9,030 bases of DNA from an uncultured Eubacteriales bacterium (lineage in GTDB: Bacteria > Bacillota > Clostridia > Lachnospirales > Lachnospiraceae), in assembly GCA_900545175.1 (NCBI GenBank), contig UQYF01000058.1:1-9030 (forward strand). The letters run 5' to 3'. The translations under genes and the position numbers were made by a program. Below, one piece after another: positions 1 through 6,416 of this stretch (within the stretch, counting starts at the first letter, position 1; every line of letters starts with the position of its first letter). Under the pieces are notes generated by a model. It was not told the origin of the DNA. It searched no databases and saw only the letters and a program-made list of their open reading frames with translations.

Positions 1-52
1 ATAACTCGTTATACACCCACAGACTAGATTAGCATGTTTTGACACCCGAATC

Positions 53-1024
53 CTAATATGCAATCTTTTCTTCCCACGGAAGGTTTCCAGGCTCATAATC
101 GGAGAGTGAAGGACAGCATAGGCGGATTGCGGCGGATATTTTTTTCATCTTGAGGCTTATCGGTGTGTCAGGATACCGCATGCATTCCTTGATTGTGTTG
201 CCCATATAGTAGGAAAAAAGCTCAGCTCTGTCTTCAAGCCGGTTGGTCTTAGCATAAATAGATGTAAAATACTGGCTGTAAATATCAGATTCGGTGCTGT
301 AGATTGTGCCTGAATAACCGTCAGTATTATAAAGTCTGGTATCTGTGTATTCATCTGTGTCAAGCAATTCGGCTGCATTGTCAAAATTGTACATAATGCA
401 ATATTCAATAAAATGAAAAAGCTCATGATGGAAAGCGAGTGAAAAATATAAATCAGAATTATCACAGCTTAGAGCTATCTCAATGGATTCTTTGTTGCTG
501 CCGTCCGTATAGCCGTCAGCTCCGCCTAATGTGTCGACAAGGTTGATTGTAATAGGTGAATATTTTTTTAAATCAGAGAAAAGGCTGACAGGATATCTTT
601 TTAAACATTCTTCGAGCATCTCAAGCCGTGAAGCAATCAGGGCATTGTCAGTGATGCCTGTTCCTGATGCGGCATAGCTCCATGTAACTTCAGAGCCGTA
701 CTTGATATCTACACCGTAAGTTCTTTTGATTCGTTCTGCCGCAATATCATTCTGTCCGGCAGGCGATGTTGGAATTATGATGTCAGTACCGGATGCTTCA
801 ACCGTATCAGGTGCATCATAATGTGAAATGTCAGAAGAATCTTTGTCCGTAAAAGCTTCGGACGCGGCGCTTGATGCAGAGTCTGAAGCAGGAACACGCT
901 CTGCAGAGATTGTTGACCTGCTGCATGCAGACAACACAAACAATACTGTCAAGGCTGGCAGTACGCGGGAAAATCTATGAAAAGTCCGGGATATTCTACC
1001 GGACTTGTTTTTATATTTATACAT
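53..1024 (-). CDS. Putative zinc-metallopeptidase-like lipoprotein
   Basis: Predicted surface-anchored lipoprotein of 323 aa. A basic N-terminus leads into a hydrophobic stretch and the lipobox LSAC, with the lipidated Cys at residue 34. A Ser/Ala/Asp-rich linker follows to about residue 85. The C-terminal half carries HELFH (residues 200-204, an HExxH zinc motif) and, about 60 residues later, EDRAELF (264-270), which fits the third-ligand glutamate helix of gluzincin peptidases such as the lethal-factor-like families. Zinc binding and proteolysis are inferred from these motifs; substrate and exact family are unknown. I chose the ATG at 1022-1024 because GAGGAG (1034-1039, minus strand) sits 9 nt upstream. 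A TTG at 1046-1048 in the same frame would add 8 residues and place that RBS inside the gene. The gene lies downstream of thiT on the same strand with a 151-bp gap, so readthrough is possible. Its RBS lies inside a long inverted repeat. Confidence 0.8.
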   Translation of the reverse strand: MYKYKNKSGRISRTFHRFSRVLPALTVLFVLSACSRSTISAERVPASDSASSAASEAFTDKDSSDISHYDAPDTVEASGTDIIIPTSPAGQNDIAAERIKRTYGVDIKYGSEVTWSYAASGTGITDNALIASRLEMLEECLKRYPVSLFSDLKKYSPITINLVDTLGGADGYTDGSNKESIEIALSCDNSDLYFSLAFHHELFHFIEYCIMYNFDNAAELLDTDEYTDTRLYNTDGYSGTIYSTESDIYSQYFTSIYAKTNRLEDRAELFSYYMGNTIKECMRYPDTPISLKMKKISAAIRLCCPSLSDYEPGNLPWEEKIAY

Positions 1025-1110
1025 AAAAGGAAACTCCTCATTATTCAATGAAATCTATATAAAGGCTTTTTAGAAGCTCTATATAATAGAATAATGTGAA
1101 GTTTCCTTTT
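1025..1110. repeat. 22-bp inverted repeat overlapping the lipoprotein RBS
   Basis: Arms 1025-1046 and 1089-1110 are complementary at 20 of 22 positions, separated by 42 bp of AT-rich sequence that itself holds two copies of TCTATATAA-like sequence (about 1054-1062 and 1078-1086). In minus-strand RNA the upstream arm would pair with the lipoprotein RBS and end next to its ATG. On the plus strand the right arm runs into seven Ts (1107-1113), giving the shape of an intrinsic terminator, but no plus-strand gene lies upstream. Function is not established. Confidence 0.75.
1034..1039 (-). promoter_or_regulatory. RBS deciding the lipoprotein start
   Basis: GAGGAG on the minus strand lies 9 nt before the ATG at 1022-1024. 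It supports that ATG over the upstream in-frame TTG at 1046-1048. The site is within the 3' arm (in mRNA sense) of the 1025-1110 inverted repeat, so it can be base-paired in a transcript that includes both arms. Confidence 0.75.
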
Positions 1111-1175
1111 TTTCAATACATAATATTTAATTAATTTTTTTTGGTTGTCGTATAACTTTTGTGCATATAGTACAG

Positions 1176-1862
1176 TTATTGTTCTGTTGCAATGCGCTTT
1201 GCGTAGCTCATGGCTTTCTTGACAGGTGGAAGCAGCAGGATTATCACTGTGACAACACCCTCAAGAAGGATATATGCATAATTGTAGCATATAGGATATA
1301 TAGCGGCGAGGCTTGTCGGGAATGATTCAGGCATGTAATCCATCCAGTAGATATAACCGCCTATTGTGTGGAAAAGACCGCGTGCAAGTATTGCTACAAT
1401 ATAACCTATTATAAGTCCGTTCTTCTTTTTGTAGAAGAAGCCGGATATGCCGAGTGCGGCGAATGCGAAGAAGTAGTCAAGGCATGCCTGCATAGGTGAG
1501 AGTATGTATGTTCCGCCACCCTGTAAGAATTGCATGATACCATATGCGAATGCACATGAGATACCAATCTTAGGACCATACCAGTAACCGATGAGTGTTA
1601 TAAAAAGCATGGAAAAGAGTGTAACCGAACCGCCCCAAGGCATCTTGATGAGCTGTACATAAGATGTTGCAAAACCAAGAGCCAGCATTACGGCTGAGAA
1701 TACGAGCTGCTTTGTTGAAAAGAGCTTCTTTTTTTCTTTGGATGCGCTGCCCGATATGAAGGCTGCAAGAACAAGAAAAAGTACCGCAATTACTATGAAT
1801 GCGATAATTCCGGCGGTAGTGAGGGTATAAAAACCGTCCTCCGCATTGAAGAAAAGTGACAT
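1176..1862 (-). CDS. thiT: Thiamine-specific ECF transporter S-component ThiT
   Basis: Integral membrane substrate-binding (S) component that captures thiamine and works with a shared ECF energising module (EcfA, EcfA', EcfT), which is not in this window. Family-like features include PWGGSVTL (75-82) at the start of the core, the GxxYG-type helix around 100-112, QACLDY (125-130) and the C-terminal YNYAYILLE segment (193-201). Six core helices follow from about residue 50. The protein is 228 aa, longer than typical ThiT proteins (about 190 aa), because of an extra N-terminal hydrophobic helix (about 15-37) followed by a charged SKEKKK linker. The ATG at 1860-1862 is supported by AGGAGG (1870-1875) 7 nt upstream. 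The TPP riboswitch in the leader independently supports a thiamine role and predicts repression when TPP is high. No clear terminator follows the gene. Confidence 0.93.
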   Translation of the reverse strand: MSLFFNAEDGFYTLTTAGIIAFIVIAVLFLVLAAFISGSASKEKKKLFSTKQLVFSAVMLALGFATSYVQLIKMPWGGSVTLFSMLFITLIGYWYGPKIGISCAFAYGIMQFLQGGGTYILSPMQACLDYFFAFAALGISGFFYKKKNGLIIGYIVAILARGLFHTIGGYIYWMDYMPESFPTSLAAIYPICYNYAYILLEGVVTVIILLLPPVKKAMSYAKRIATEQ

Positions 1863-1869
1863 AAAAAAT

Positions 1870-1897
1870 CCTCCTATGAAATATAATTCAGGAGGGG
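1870..1897 (-). promoter_or_regulatory. RBS-sequestering hairpin of thiT (riboswitch expression platform)
   Basis: In minus-strand RNA, CCTCCT (1890-1895) is exactly complementary to the thiT Shine-Dalgarno AGGAGG (1870-1875), and inner TGAA/TTCA can extend the pairing. This would hide the RBS. The sequence just upstream, AAGTAG (1899-1904), is complementary to CTACTT inside the aptamer (1975-1980), giving a possible alternative pairing when TPP is absent. No U-tract terminator is present, so translational control is the likelier mechanism. The pairings are read from sequence; the mechanism is inferred. Confidence 0.6.
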
Positions 1898-1940
1898 CCT
1901 ACTTAGTTAGAATCAGTTAATGACATTGACATATGCCATA

Positions 1941-2036
1941 AATCGTGCTTCCTTACGCCGGTATTAACCGGATCAAGTAGTGAGGGTCTGACAAAAGTCA
2001 CTCTCAACCCATAAGGGTTCCCCTAGCGGCAGGCTT
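1941..2036 (-). ncRNA. TPP (THI-box) riboswitch
   Basis: Read on the minus strand, the region contains CTAGGGGAACCC, a P3 hairpin (AACCC/GGGTT), the conserved TTGAGA core, an optional P3a hairpin (TGAC-TTTT-GTCA), ACCCTC closing P2, then TTGATCCGG, TTAATACCGGCG and TAAGGAAGC. This order and these motifs match the thiamine pyrophosphate aptamer. It sits between the thiT promoter and thiT start and should lower thiT expression when TPP binds. P1 looks short. Confidence 0.95.
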
Positions 2037-2050
2037 TACCTGCAAATGCT

Positions 2051-2079
2051 ACTATACATATTAGTGATATTTTTGTCAA
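2051..2079 (-). promoter_or_regulatory. Sigma-A type promoter of thiT
   Basis: On the minus strand the -35 is TTGACA (2074-2079, perfect consensus) and the -10 is TATAGT (2051-2056, 5 of 6), with a 17-bp spacer. The expected start is near 2044, just upstream of the TPP aptamer. Confidence 0.85.
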
Positions 2080-2106
2080 TATGAAGCTGTAAAGTGTTAG
2101 AGAAAT

Positions 2107-2130
2107 TTTGAAAAATGACTTGTTTTCAAA
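2107..2130. repeat. AT-rich dyad between divergent promoters
   Basis: TTTGAAAA (2107-2114) and TTTTCAAA (2123-2130) form a perfect 8-bp inverted repeat around an 8-nt centre. It lies between the divergent thiT and Mrp-HAD promoters. It could be a regulator site or simply AT-rich chance; in plus-strand RNA it would precede a T-rich run. Confidence 0.4.
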
Positions 2131-2147
2131 TTTATATTTTTTTTATT

Positions 2148-2176
2148 TTGAAATAAGCCTGCAAATGTGTTAGTAT
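2148..2176 (+). promoter_or_regulatory. Probable promoter of the Mrp-HAD/CPBP/GT2 operon
   Basis: TTGAAA (2148-2153) and TAGTAT (2171-2176) are separated by 17 bp, with an extended -10 TG at 2168-2169 and a T-rich tract upstream of the -35. The -10 matches consensus at 4 of 6 positions, so the call is moderate. The start would give a leader of about 45 nt. Confidence 0.5.
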
Positions 2177-2229
2177 TACTCTAAATGAACATTTTAAGGA
2201 TTATATGATATTTATTTTGGAGGAGTACA

Positions 2230-3648
2230 ATGAATGCAGAAGTTAAGAAGAACTTTCTCATAAAGGGAAATGACTTTTCTGATATTAAGAAAGTTATCGG
2301 TATAGTAAGCGGTAAGGGCGGAGTCGGAAAATCGACAGTCACATGTTCGCTTGCGCGCAGGCTTGCCGGTATGGGTTACAAGGTCGGAATAATGGATGCC
2401 GACATAACAGGACCTTCGATACCAAGAATGATGGGAATAGATGAGCGCTGTGAGGAGAGTGACATGGGAATTATGGCTCCGGAGTCGGCTGAGGGCATTA
2501 AAGTCATGTCAATGAACCTTCTGTTACAGAATGAGGATGATGCCGTTATATGGAGAGGCCCGGTTATAGCTAATTTTGTAAAGCAGTTTTATTCTGATGT
2601 CTGCTGGGGAGAGCTTGATTTTCTTCTTGTTGACATGCCGCCGGGAACAGGGGACGTACCTCTTACAGTCTTTCAGTCACTTCCGGTTGACGGTATTGTG
2701 TTAGTCACATCTCCGCAGAGCCTTGTGTCCATGATTGTAAAGAAGGCTTATAATATGGCTCTGAAAATGGACATACCTGTTCTTGGAATAATAGAAAATT
2801 ACAGCTATTATAAATGCCCTGACTGCGGAAGAATAGAGAAGATATTCGGAGAGAGCCATATAGACGAGGAAGCACAGGCGATAGGGGTACCTGTTCTTGC
2901 CAAGCTGCCGATAAATCCGGAGCTTGCAAAGGCGGCGGACGAAGGAAGATATTTTGAGTTTGAGGAGCCGGTGGATGTGACACCGCTTGTGAGCAATCTG
3001 TTCGATACTGTGCTTTTTGACCTTGACGGAACACTTACGGACCCTAAGCAGGGAATTACCTCATGTGTTCAGTATGCTCTTGCAGATATAGGTATAGATG
3101 AGCCGAATCTTGATAATCTCGAAGACTTTATCGGCCCGCCTCTTAAGGAACATTTTATTGAGAGATATAATTTTGATGAGGATACAGCATTAAAGTGCGT
3201 CAAGAAATACAGGGAAAGATATAATCCGATCGGTGTGTATGAGAACAAGCTGTATGAAGGCATAGATAAAGTGTTAGAAACACTTAAAAATCGTGGGATG
3301 AAGCTTGCGGTTGCCAGCTCAAAGCCTACTGTACTTGTAAACACGGTTCTTGAACATTTTGACCTTATGAAGTATTTTGATGTGATTGCGGGAAGTGAGT
3401 TAGATGGGACAAGAACCAGAAAGTCCGATGTGATAAGATATGCCTTTGAGCTTCTCGATGAGAAGGGATATTCCCATGAAAGACCTATAATGGTCGGAGA
3501 CCGCAAGCATGATATTATAGGTGCGAGAGAGGCAGCTATACCATGCATGGCAGTTGCCTATGGCTATGGCTCAATGGAAGAGCTTGAAGCGGAGCATCCG
3601 GATTTTATAGCAAAGAGTGTTGAGGATATAGCTGATATAATAAGATAG
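2230..3648 (+). CDS. Mrp/NBP35-type P-loop ATPase fused to HAD phosphatase
   Basis: 472-aa two-domain protein. Residues about 1-255 are an Mrp/ApbC-type ATPase: deviant Walker A GKGGVGKST (28-36), MDADITGPSIPRMMG (55-69), VDMPPGTGD (134-142) and a CPDC pair (Cys196, Cys199) of the kind that binds a bridging Fe-S cluster in this family. Residues about 257-472 are a HAD-IA hydrolase resembling the Gph/PpaX/5'-nucleotidase group: DLDGT (264-268, nucleophile Asp264), Ser363/Ser364, Lys398 and GDRKHD (423-428). Both domains look complete except that the ATPase ends early, right where the phosphatase's usual start would be (NLFDTVLFDLDGT). Known family roles are Fe-S carrier or apoprotein loading for Mrp and phosphate-ester hydrolysis for HAD; the phosphatase substrate is unknown. 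The start is supported by GGAGGAG (2219-2225). First gene of a three-gene operon. A frameshift artefact is unlikely because one clean frame covers both domains. Confidence 0.88.
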   Translation: MNAEVKKNFLIKGNDFSDIKKVIGIVSGKGGVGKSTVTCSLARRLAGMGYKVGIMDADITGPSIPRMMGIDERCEESDMGIMAPESAEGIKVMSMNLLLQNEDDAVIWRGPVIANFVKQFYSDVCWGELDFLLVDMPPGTGDVPLTVFQSLPVDGIVLVTSPQSLVSMIVKKAYNMALKMDIPVLGIIENYSYYKCPDCGRIEKIFGESHIDEEAQAIGVPVLAKLPINPELAKAADEGRYFEFEEPVDVTPLVSNLFDTVLFDLDGTLTDPKQGITSCVQYALADIGIDEPNLDNLEDFIGPPLKEHFIERYNFDEDTALKCVKKYRERYNPIGVYENKLYEGIDKVLETLKNRGMKLAVASSKPTVLVNTVLEHFDLMKYFDVIAGSELDGTRTRKSDVIRYAFELLDEKGYSHERPIMVGDRKHDIIGAREAAIPCMAVAYGYGSMEELEAEHPDFIAKSVEDIADIIR

Positions 3649-3658
3649 GAGGCTGCTT

Positions 3659-4528
3659 ATGAAGAATGCTTTGAAGGATGTATGGCGGTTGGTATATCCT
3701 ATTCTGATATATTTTGCTATCGCATTTGTTGTACAGTATGGCGCGATGCTGCTTATAGTTAATTATGCTGTAAAGAACGGAACATTGATTATGACAGGCG
3801 ATATGAATGAGTATCAGAACAAGCTTGCCGTTTTGATAAATGAGTACAGCCTTCAGATTACAGCAGCCACTAATGTGGTGCTTATGCCGATTTTTGCATT
3901 GCTTTTAAAGTCTGATAACAAAAAGAGAAGGCAGCAGCAGGGATTTGCATATAAGTTTCCGGATAAAAAGAGCATTGCGCTTATCGGGGTACTCGGAATG
4001 TCGGCGGCGGTAAGCGTCAATGCGATAGTATCTATCAGCGGACTTGCATATTTTTCACCGAAGTATCAGCAGGTTTCGCAGATAATCTACTCAGGCGGAA
4101 TAGTTATGGAGATTGTGTCGGCTGTTATAGCTGCGCCGATATTGGAGGAGCTGCTGTTTAGAGGAATGATATACAGAAGGCTCAGGGATTTTTGCAGTGC
4201 GAAGCTGGCAATAATAATATCGGCAGCATTTTTCGGAGTGTTCCATGGAAATCTTGTACAGTTTGTATATGCGTTCATAATAGGGCTGATGCTTGCATAT
4301 GTATATGAAAAAATGAAGACAATATGGACACCTATAATATTTCATGTCGGAGCCAATCTGCTTTCAGTGCTTATAACTGAGCTGATTCCGCAAAGCTTTT
4401 TGAATGTTCCGGTTATTATATCTGCCATGGCTGTCTGTCTTGCGCTGACAGTGTTTTTATTGAATTATGTATATAAATATAATGTCGGGATACAACCCGC
4501 AGAAGATGATGAGGTAGTAAAAGGATAA
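3659..4528 (+). CDS. CPBP-family intramembrane protease (CAAX protease-like)
   Basis: 289-aa polytopic membrane protein. It has the three hallmark motifs of the CPBP (Abi/Rce1-like) family: EELLFRG (163-169, the EExxxR motif), FFGVFHGN (191-198, His196) and HVGAN (229-233, the HxxxN motif). These residues form the glutamate/histidine active site in Rce1-type enzymes. Hydrophobic helices cover about 11-36, 66-84, 105-130, 146-162, 182-197, 200-216, 222-242 and 250-271. Bacterial members have roles ranging from bacteriocin self-immunity to protein maturation; nothing here fixes the substrate. AGGAGG (3647-3652) overlaps the stop codon of the upstream gene and lies 6 nt before the ATG. The 10-bp gap upstream and 2-bp gap downstream indicate co-transcription and probably coupled translation with its neighbours. 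Confidence 0.88.
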   Translation: MKNALKDVWRLVYPILIYFAIAFVVQYGAMLLIVNYAVKNGTLIMTGDMNEYQNKLAVLINEYSLQITAATNVVLMPIFALLLKSDNKKRRQQQGFAYKFPDKKSIALIGVLGMSAAVSVNAIVSISGLAYFSPKYQQVSQIIYSGGIVMEIVSAVIAAPILEELLFRGMIYRRLRDFCSAKLAIIISAAFFGVFHGNLVQFVYAFIIGLMLAYVYEKMKTIWTPIIFHVGANLLSVLITELIPQSFLNVPVIISAMAVCLALTVFLLNYVYKYNVGIQPAEDDEVVKG

Positions 4529-4530
4529 TT

Positions 4531-5556
4531 ATGGATAAGAAAATACTCTCTATAGCCGTTCCATGCTACAATTCACAGGCGTACATGGAAAAATGTATTG
4601 ATTCACTGTTAGAAGGCGGTGAGGATGTTGAAATTATTATTGTCGATGACGGTTCGACAAAGGATGACACGGCAGCTATCGCCGACAGATATGCAAAGAA
4701 ATATCCGACTATTGTAAAGGCTGTACATCAGGAAAACGGTGGGCATGGCGAAGCGGTGAATACCGGGCTTGCCAATTCCACAGGAGCTTTTTTTAAGGTT
4801 GTTGACAGTGACGACTGGGTAGATAAAAGAGCATATAAGAAGCTGCTCGATATAATGAAAAAGTCGCTTACTGACGGTGATGAGCTGGATATGCTGATAT
4901 CTAATTTTGTCTACGATAAGCAGGGAGCACATCATAAGAAAGTTATGAGCTACCGCAATGTATTCCCGAAGGATACTTATTTTACATGGCATGATGTCGG
5001 ACATTTCAGAGTTTCACAGTATATTCTGATGCATTCTGTGATTTACAGGACACAGCTTCTTAGAGACTGTGGTTTGAAGCTGCCTAAGCATACATTTTAT
5101 GTTGACAATATTTTTGTGTTCAATCCGCTTCCGTATGTTAAGAAAATGTATTATACGGATGTTGTGTTCTATCACTATTTTATCGGAAGGGACGACCAGT
5201 CTGTAAATGAGTCGGTGATGATAAAGAGAATAGACCAACAGCTTAGAGTCAACAAGATTATGATAGACTATTTTGATTACGATGTCATAGGCGAGCGTCC
5301 ATGCATGAAATATATGCAGAATTATGTGAATATAATGATGACTATATCATCAGCATTCTGTGTTTTGTCCAAGGACGAAAAAAACTATGAGAAAAAGCAT
5401 GAGCTGTGGCAGTATCTGAAGGAGAAGAATCCGAGACTGTACACAAACATCATGCACAGCTTTATGGGAATTGCGCTTAGCCGGGAAGGAAAGGCTGCAA
5501 GAGTTGTACAAAGAGCAGGCTATAGACTTTTTCAGAAGATAATAGGATTTAACTAG
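4531..5556 (+). CDS. Family 2 (GT-A fold) glycosyltransferase
   Basis: 341-aa enzyme expected to transfer a sugar from a nucleotide-sugar donor. The N-terminal GT2 domain has LSIAVPCYN (6-14), IIVDDGS (36-42), the acceptor/donor-binding segment with ENGGHGEAVNTG (68-79) and the metal-binding DSDDW (92-96, DxD motif). The remaining 200 residues hold VDNIFVFNPLPYV-type sequence typical of the second half of such enzymes. No convincing multi-helix membrane domain is seen, so it is probably cytoplasmic or membrane-associated. Donor and acceptor cannot be read from sequence; cell-wall polysaccharide, exopolysaccharide or glycolipid synthesis are options. It begins 2 bp after the CPBP gene with an AAGG-type RBS (4521-4524) and is last in the operon, followed by a strong terminator. 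Confidence 0.9.
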   Translation: MDKKILSIAVPCYNSQAYMEKCIDSLLEGGEDVEIIIVDDGSTKDDTAAIADRYAKKYPTIVKAVHQENGGHGEAVNTGLANSTGAFFKVVDSDDWVDKRAYKKLLDIMKKSLTDGDELDMLISNFVYDKQGAHHKKVMSYRNVFPKDTYFTWHDVGHFRVSQYILMHSVIYRTQLLRDCGLKLPKHTFYVDNIFVFNPLPYVKKMYYTDVVFYHYFIGRDDQSVNESVMIKRIDQQLRVNKIMIDYFDYDVIGERPCMKYMQNYVNIMMTISSAFCVLSKDEKNYEKKHELWQYLKEKNPRLYTNIMHSFMGIALSREGKAARVVQRAGYRLFQKIIGFN

Positions 5557-5570
5557 AATATAAAAAGGAT

Positions 5571-5624
5571 GCTGCCACAGTGAGGTTATTGATTGTTAAA
5601 ATAATTCACTGTGACAGCGTTTTT
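5571..5624. terminator. Bidirectional intrinsic terminator between convergent genes
   Basis: GCTGCCACAGTGA (5571-5583) pairs with TCACTGTGACAGC (5606-5618) with one mismatch, and inner GTTATT/AATAAT can extend the stem. TTTTT follows on the plus strand (5620-5624). On the minus strand the matching T-run lies at 5562-5566. It can therefore end both the GT2 operon and the convergent PAP2 gene, whose stop is at 5628. Confidence 0.88.
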
Positions 5625-5627
5625 AGT

Positions 5628-6275
5628 TTAATTCCATGTTCTTTTGTCGATGAATTCAGAGAACTTAGTCTTATATATCAATATATAGACTATGCGTCCC
5701 ATCGCACATCCGCCGATAACATCTATAAGTGCATGCTGCTTTAGGAATATTGTCGAAAAGCATATTAAGATGCACAGTACAAGAGATGCATTTTTGATAA
5801 GGCGGCTTTTTATTTTGTCGGTTTTATTGATTGCTACATGAACACCTATAGAATTATATACATGTATGCTCGGAAAAACATTTGTCGATGTGTCCGTATT
5901 GTAGAGCCATGCCACAAGACGGCTTATCGGATTGTCCGCTGTAAGATTACCCGGACGGAAATCCTTAAGGCCGTTCGGAAATATATAGCAGATAATAAGA
6001 TAAGCGGTCATTCCTATTATAAGAAAAATCATAAGCTTCATAAAATCGCGCTGGGATGCGAATATGAAGTATATGGCACTCCCGGCAATATAGACGAACC
6101 ATAGCAGATAAGGAATAATAAATATAGGTATGAATGGTATGATATCGTCAATAGGCGAATTGAGTGGTGTAAAATAGGTTGTGATCGTCTTTTCAAGATA
6201 GTAAAAACATAGTAAGTATACAGGCGTATACAATGTAAGCAGCGCATGCTTATACCTTTTAATAAAATTATTCAT
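5628..6275 (-). CDS. PAP2-superfamily membrane phosphatase
   Basis: 215-aa integral membrane protein with about six hydrophobic helices. Motifs of the PAP2 (phosphatidic acid phosphatase type 2) superfamily are seen in order: LKDFRPGN (103-110, the K...RP motif), PSIH (135-138) and STIFLKQHALID (174-185), giving the catalytic histidines 138 and 181 and Asp185. The FPSIH and KQH-x3-D forms resemble the branch that includes inositol-phosphorylceramide-synthase-like PAP2 proteins rather than classical SRxxxxxH members. Likely action is on a lipid phosphate or lipid-linked pyrophosphate at the membrane; the substrate is unknown. The ATG at 6273-6275 is preceded by GAGGGG (6281-6286). The gene is monocistronic, convergent with the GT2 operon and divergent from the ABC-like pair. 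Confidence 0.87.
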   Translation of the reverse strand: MNNFIKRYKHALLTLYTPVYLLCFYYLEKTITTYFTPLNSPIDDIIPFIPIFIIPYLLWFVYIAGSAIYFIFASQRDFMKLMIFLIIGMTAYLIICYIFPNGLKDFRPGNLTADNPISRLVAWLYNTDTSTNVFPSIHVYNSIGVHVAINKTDKIKSRLIKNASLVLCILICFSTIFLKQHALIDVIGGCAMGRIVYILIYKTKFSEFIDKRTWN

Positions 6276-6344
6276 GACTTCCCCTCGTCCTTAAGTGCAC
6301 ATGCAGTATCGGTTTCTGTATGTTAAAAACACATATATTTCATT

Positions 6345-6373
6345 ATGATAGCATAGCAGCCTAAGTTTAACAA
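6345..6373 (-). promoter_or_regulatory. Probable promoter of the PAP2 gene
   Basis: On the minus strand TTGTTA (6368-6373) and TATCAT (6345-6350, 5 of 6) are separated by 17 bp. The leader to the ATG at 6275 would be about 60 nt. It lies back to back with the ABC-pair promoter, with 14 bp between the two -35 boxes. Confidence 0.55.
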
Positions 6374-6387
6374 GAGCTTTTTAAGGT

Positions 6388-6416
6388 TTGCAAACATAAA
6401 TGGTTCATGGTATAAT
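6388..6416 (+). promoter_or_regulatory. Extended -10 promoter of the ABC-like operon
   Basis: TTGCAA (6388-6393) and a perfect TATAAT (6411-6416) are separated by 17 bp, and TGG directly before the -10 makes an extended -10 element. Transcription should start near 6423, giving a leader of about 255 nt that contains the hairpin array. The -10 itself is part of a 15-bp repeat that recurs at 6487-6501. Confidence 0.65.

Noticed and set aside
1..52. Gene or terminator downstream of the lipoprotein
   Set aside because: Only a short ATAAC/GTTAT palindrome, two GGGTGT words on the minus strand and a lone TTGACA (39-44) are visible; too little for a call at the window edge.
1046..1048. TTG start giving a 331-aa lipoprotein
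   Set aside because: The GAGGAG RBS would lie inside the gene; the ATG at 1022-1024 has that RBS at 9 nt and gives a more normal lipoprotein signal peptide.
2980..3020. Frameshift or missed stop between the Mrp and HAD parts
   Set aside because: A single frame passes from one domain to the other without change of codon character; an assembly error cannot be excluded but nothing in the sequence points to it.
3069..3548. 159-aa minus-strand frame opposite the HAD domain
   Set aside because: It mirrors a well-supported coding region and shows no recognisable domain; a typical antisense shadow.
5838..6104. 88-aa plus-strand frame antisense to the PAP2 gene
   Set aside because: It lies wholly within a gene with clear catalytic motifs, shows no domain or convincing RBS, and reads as low-complexity basic sequence.
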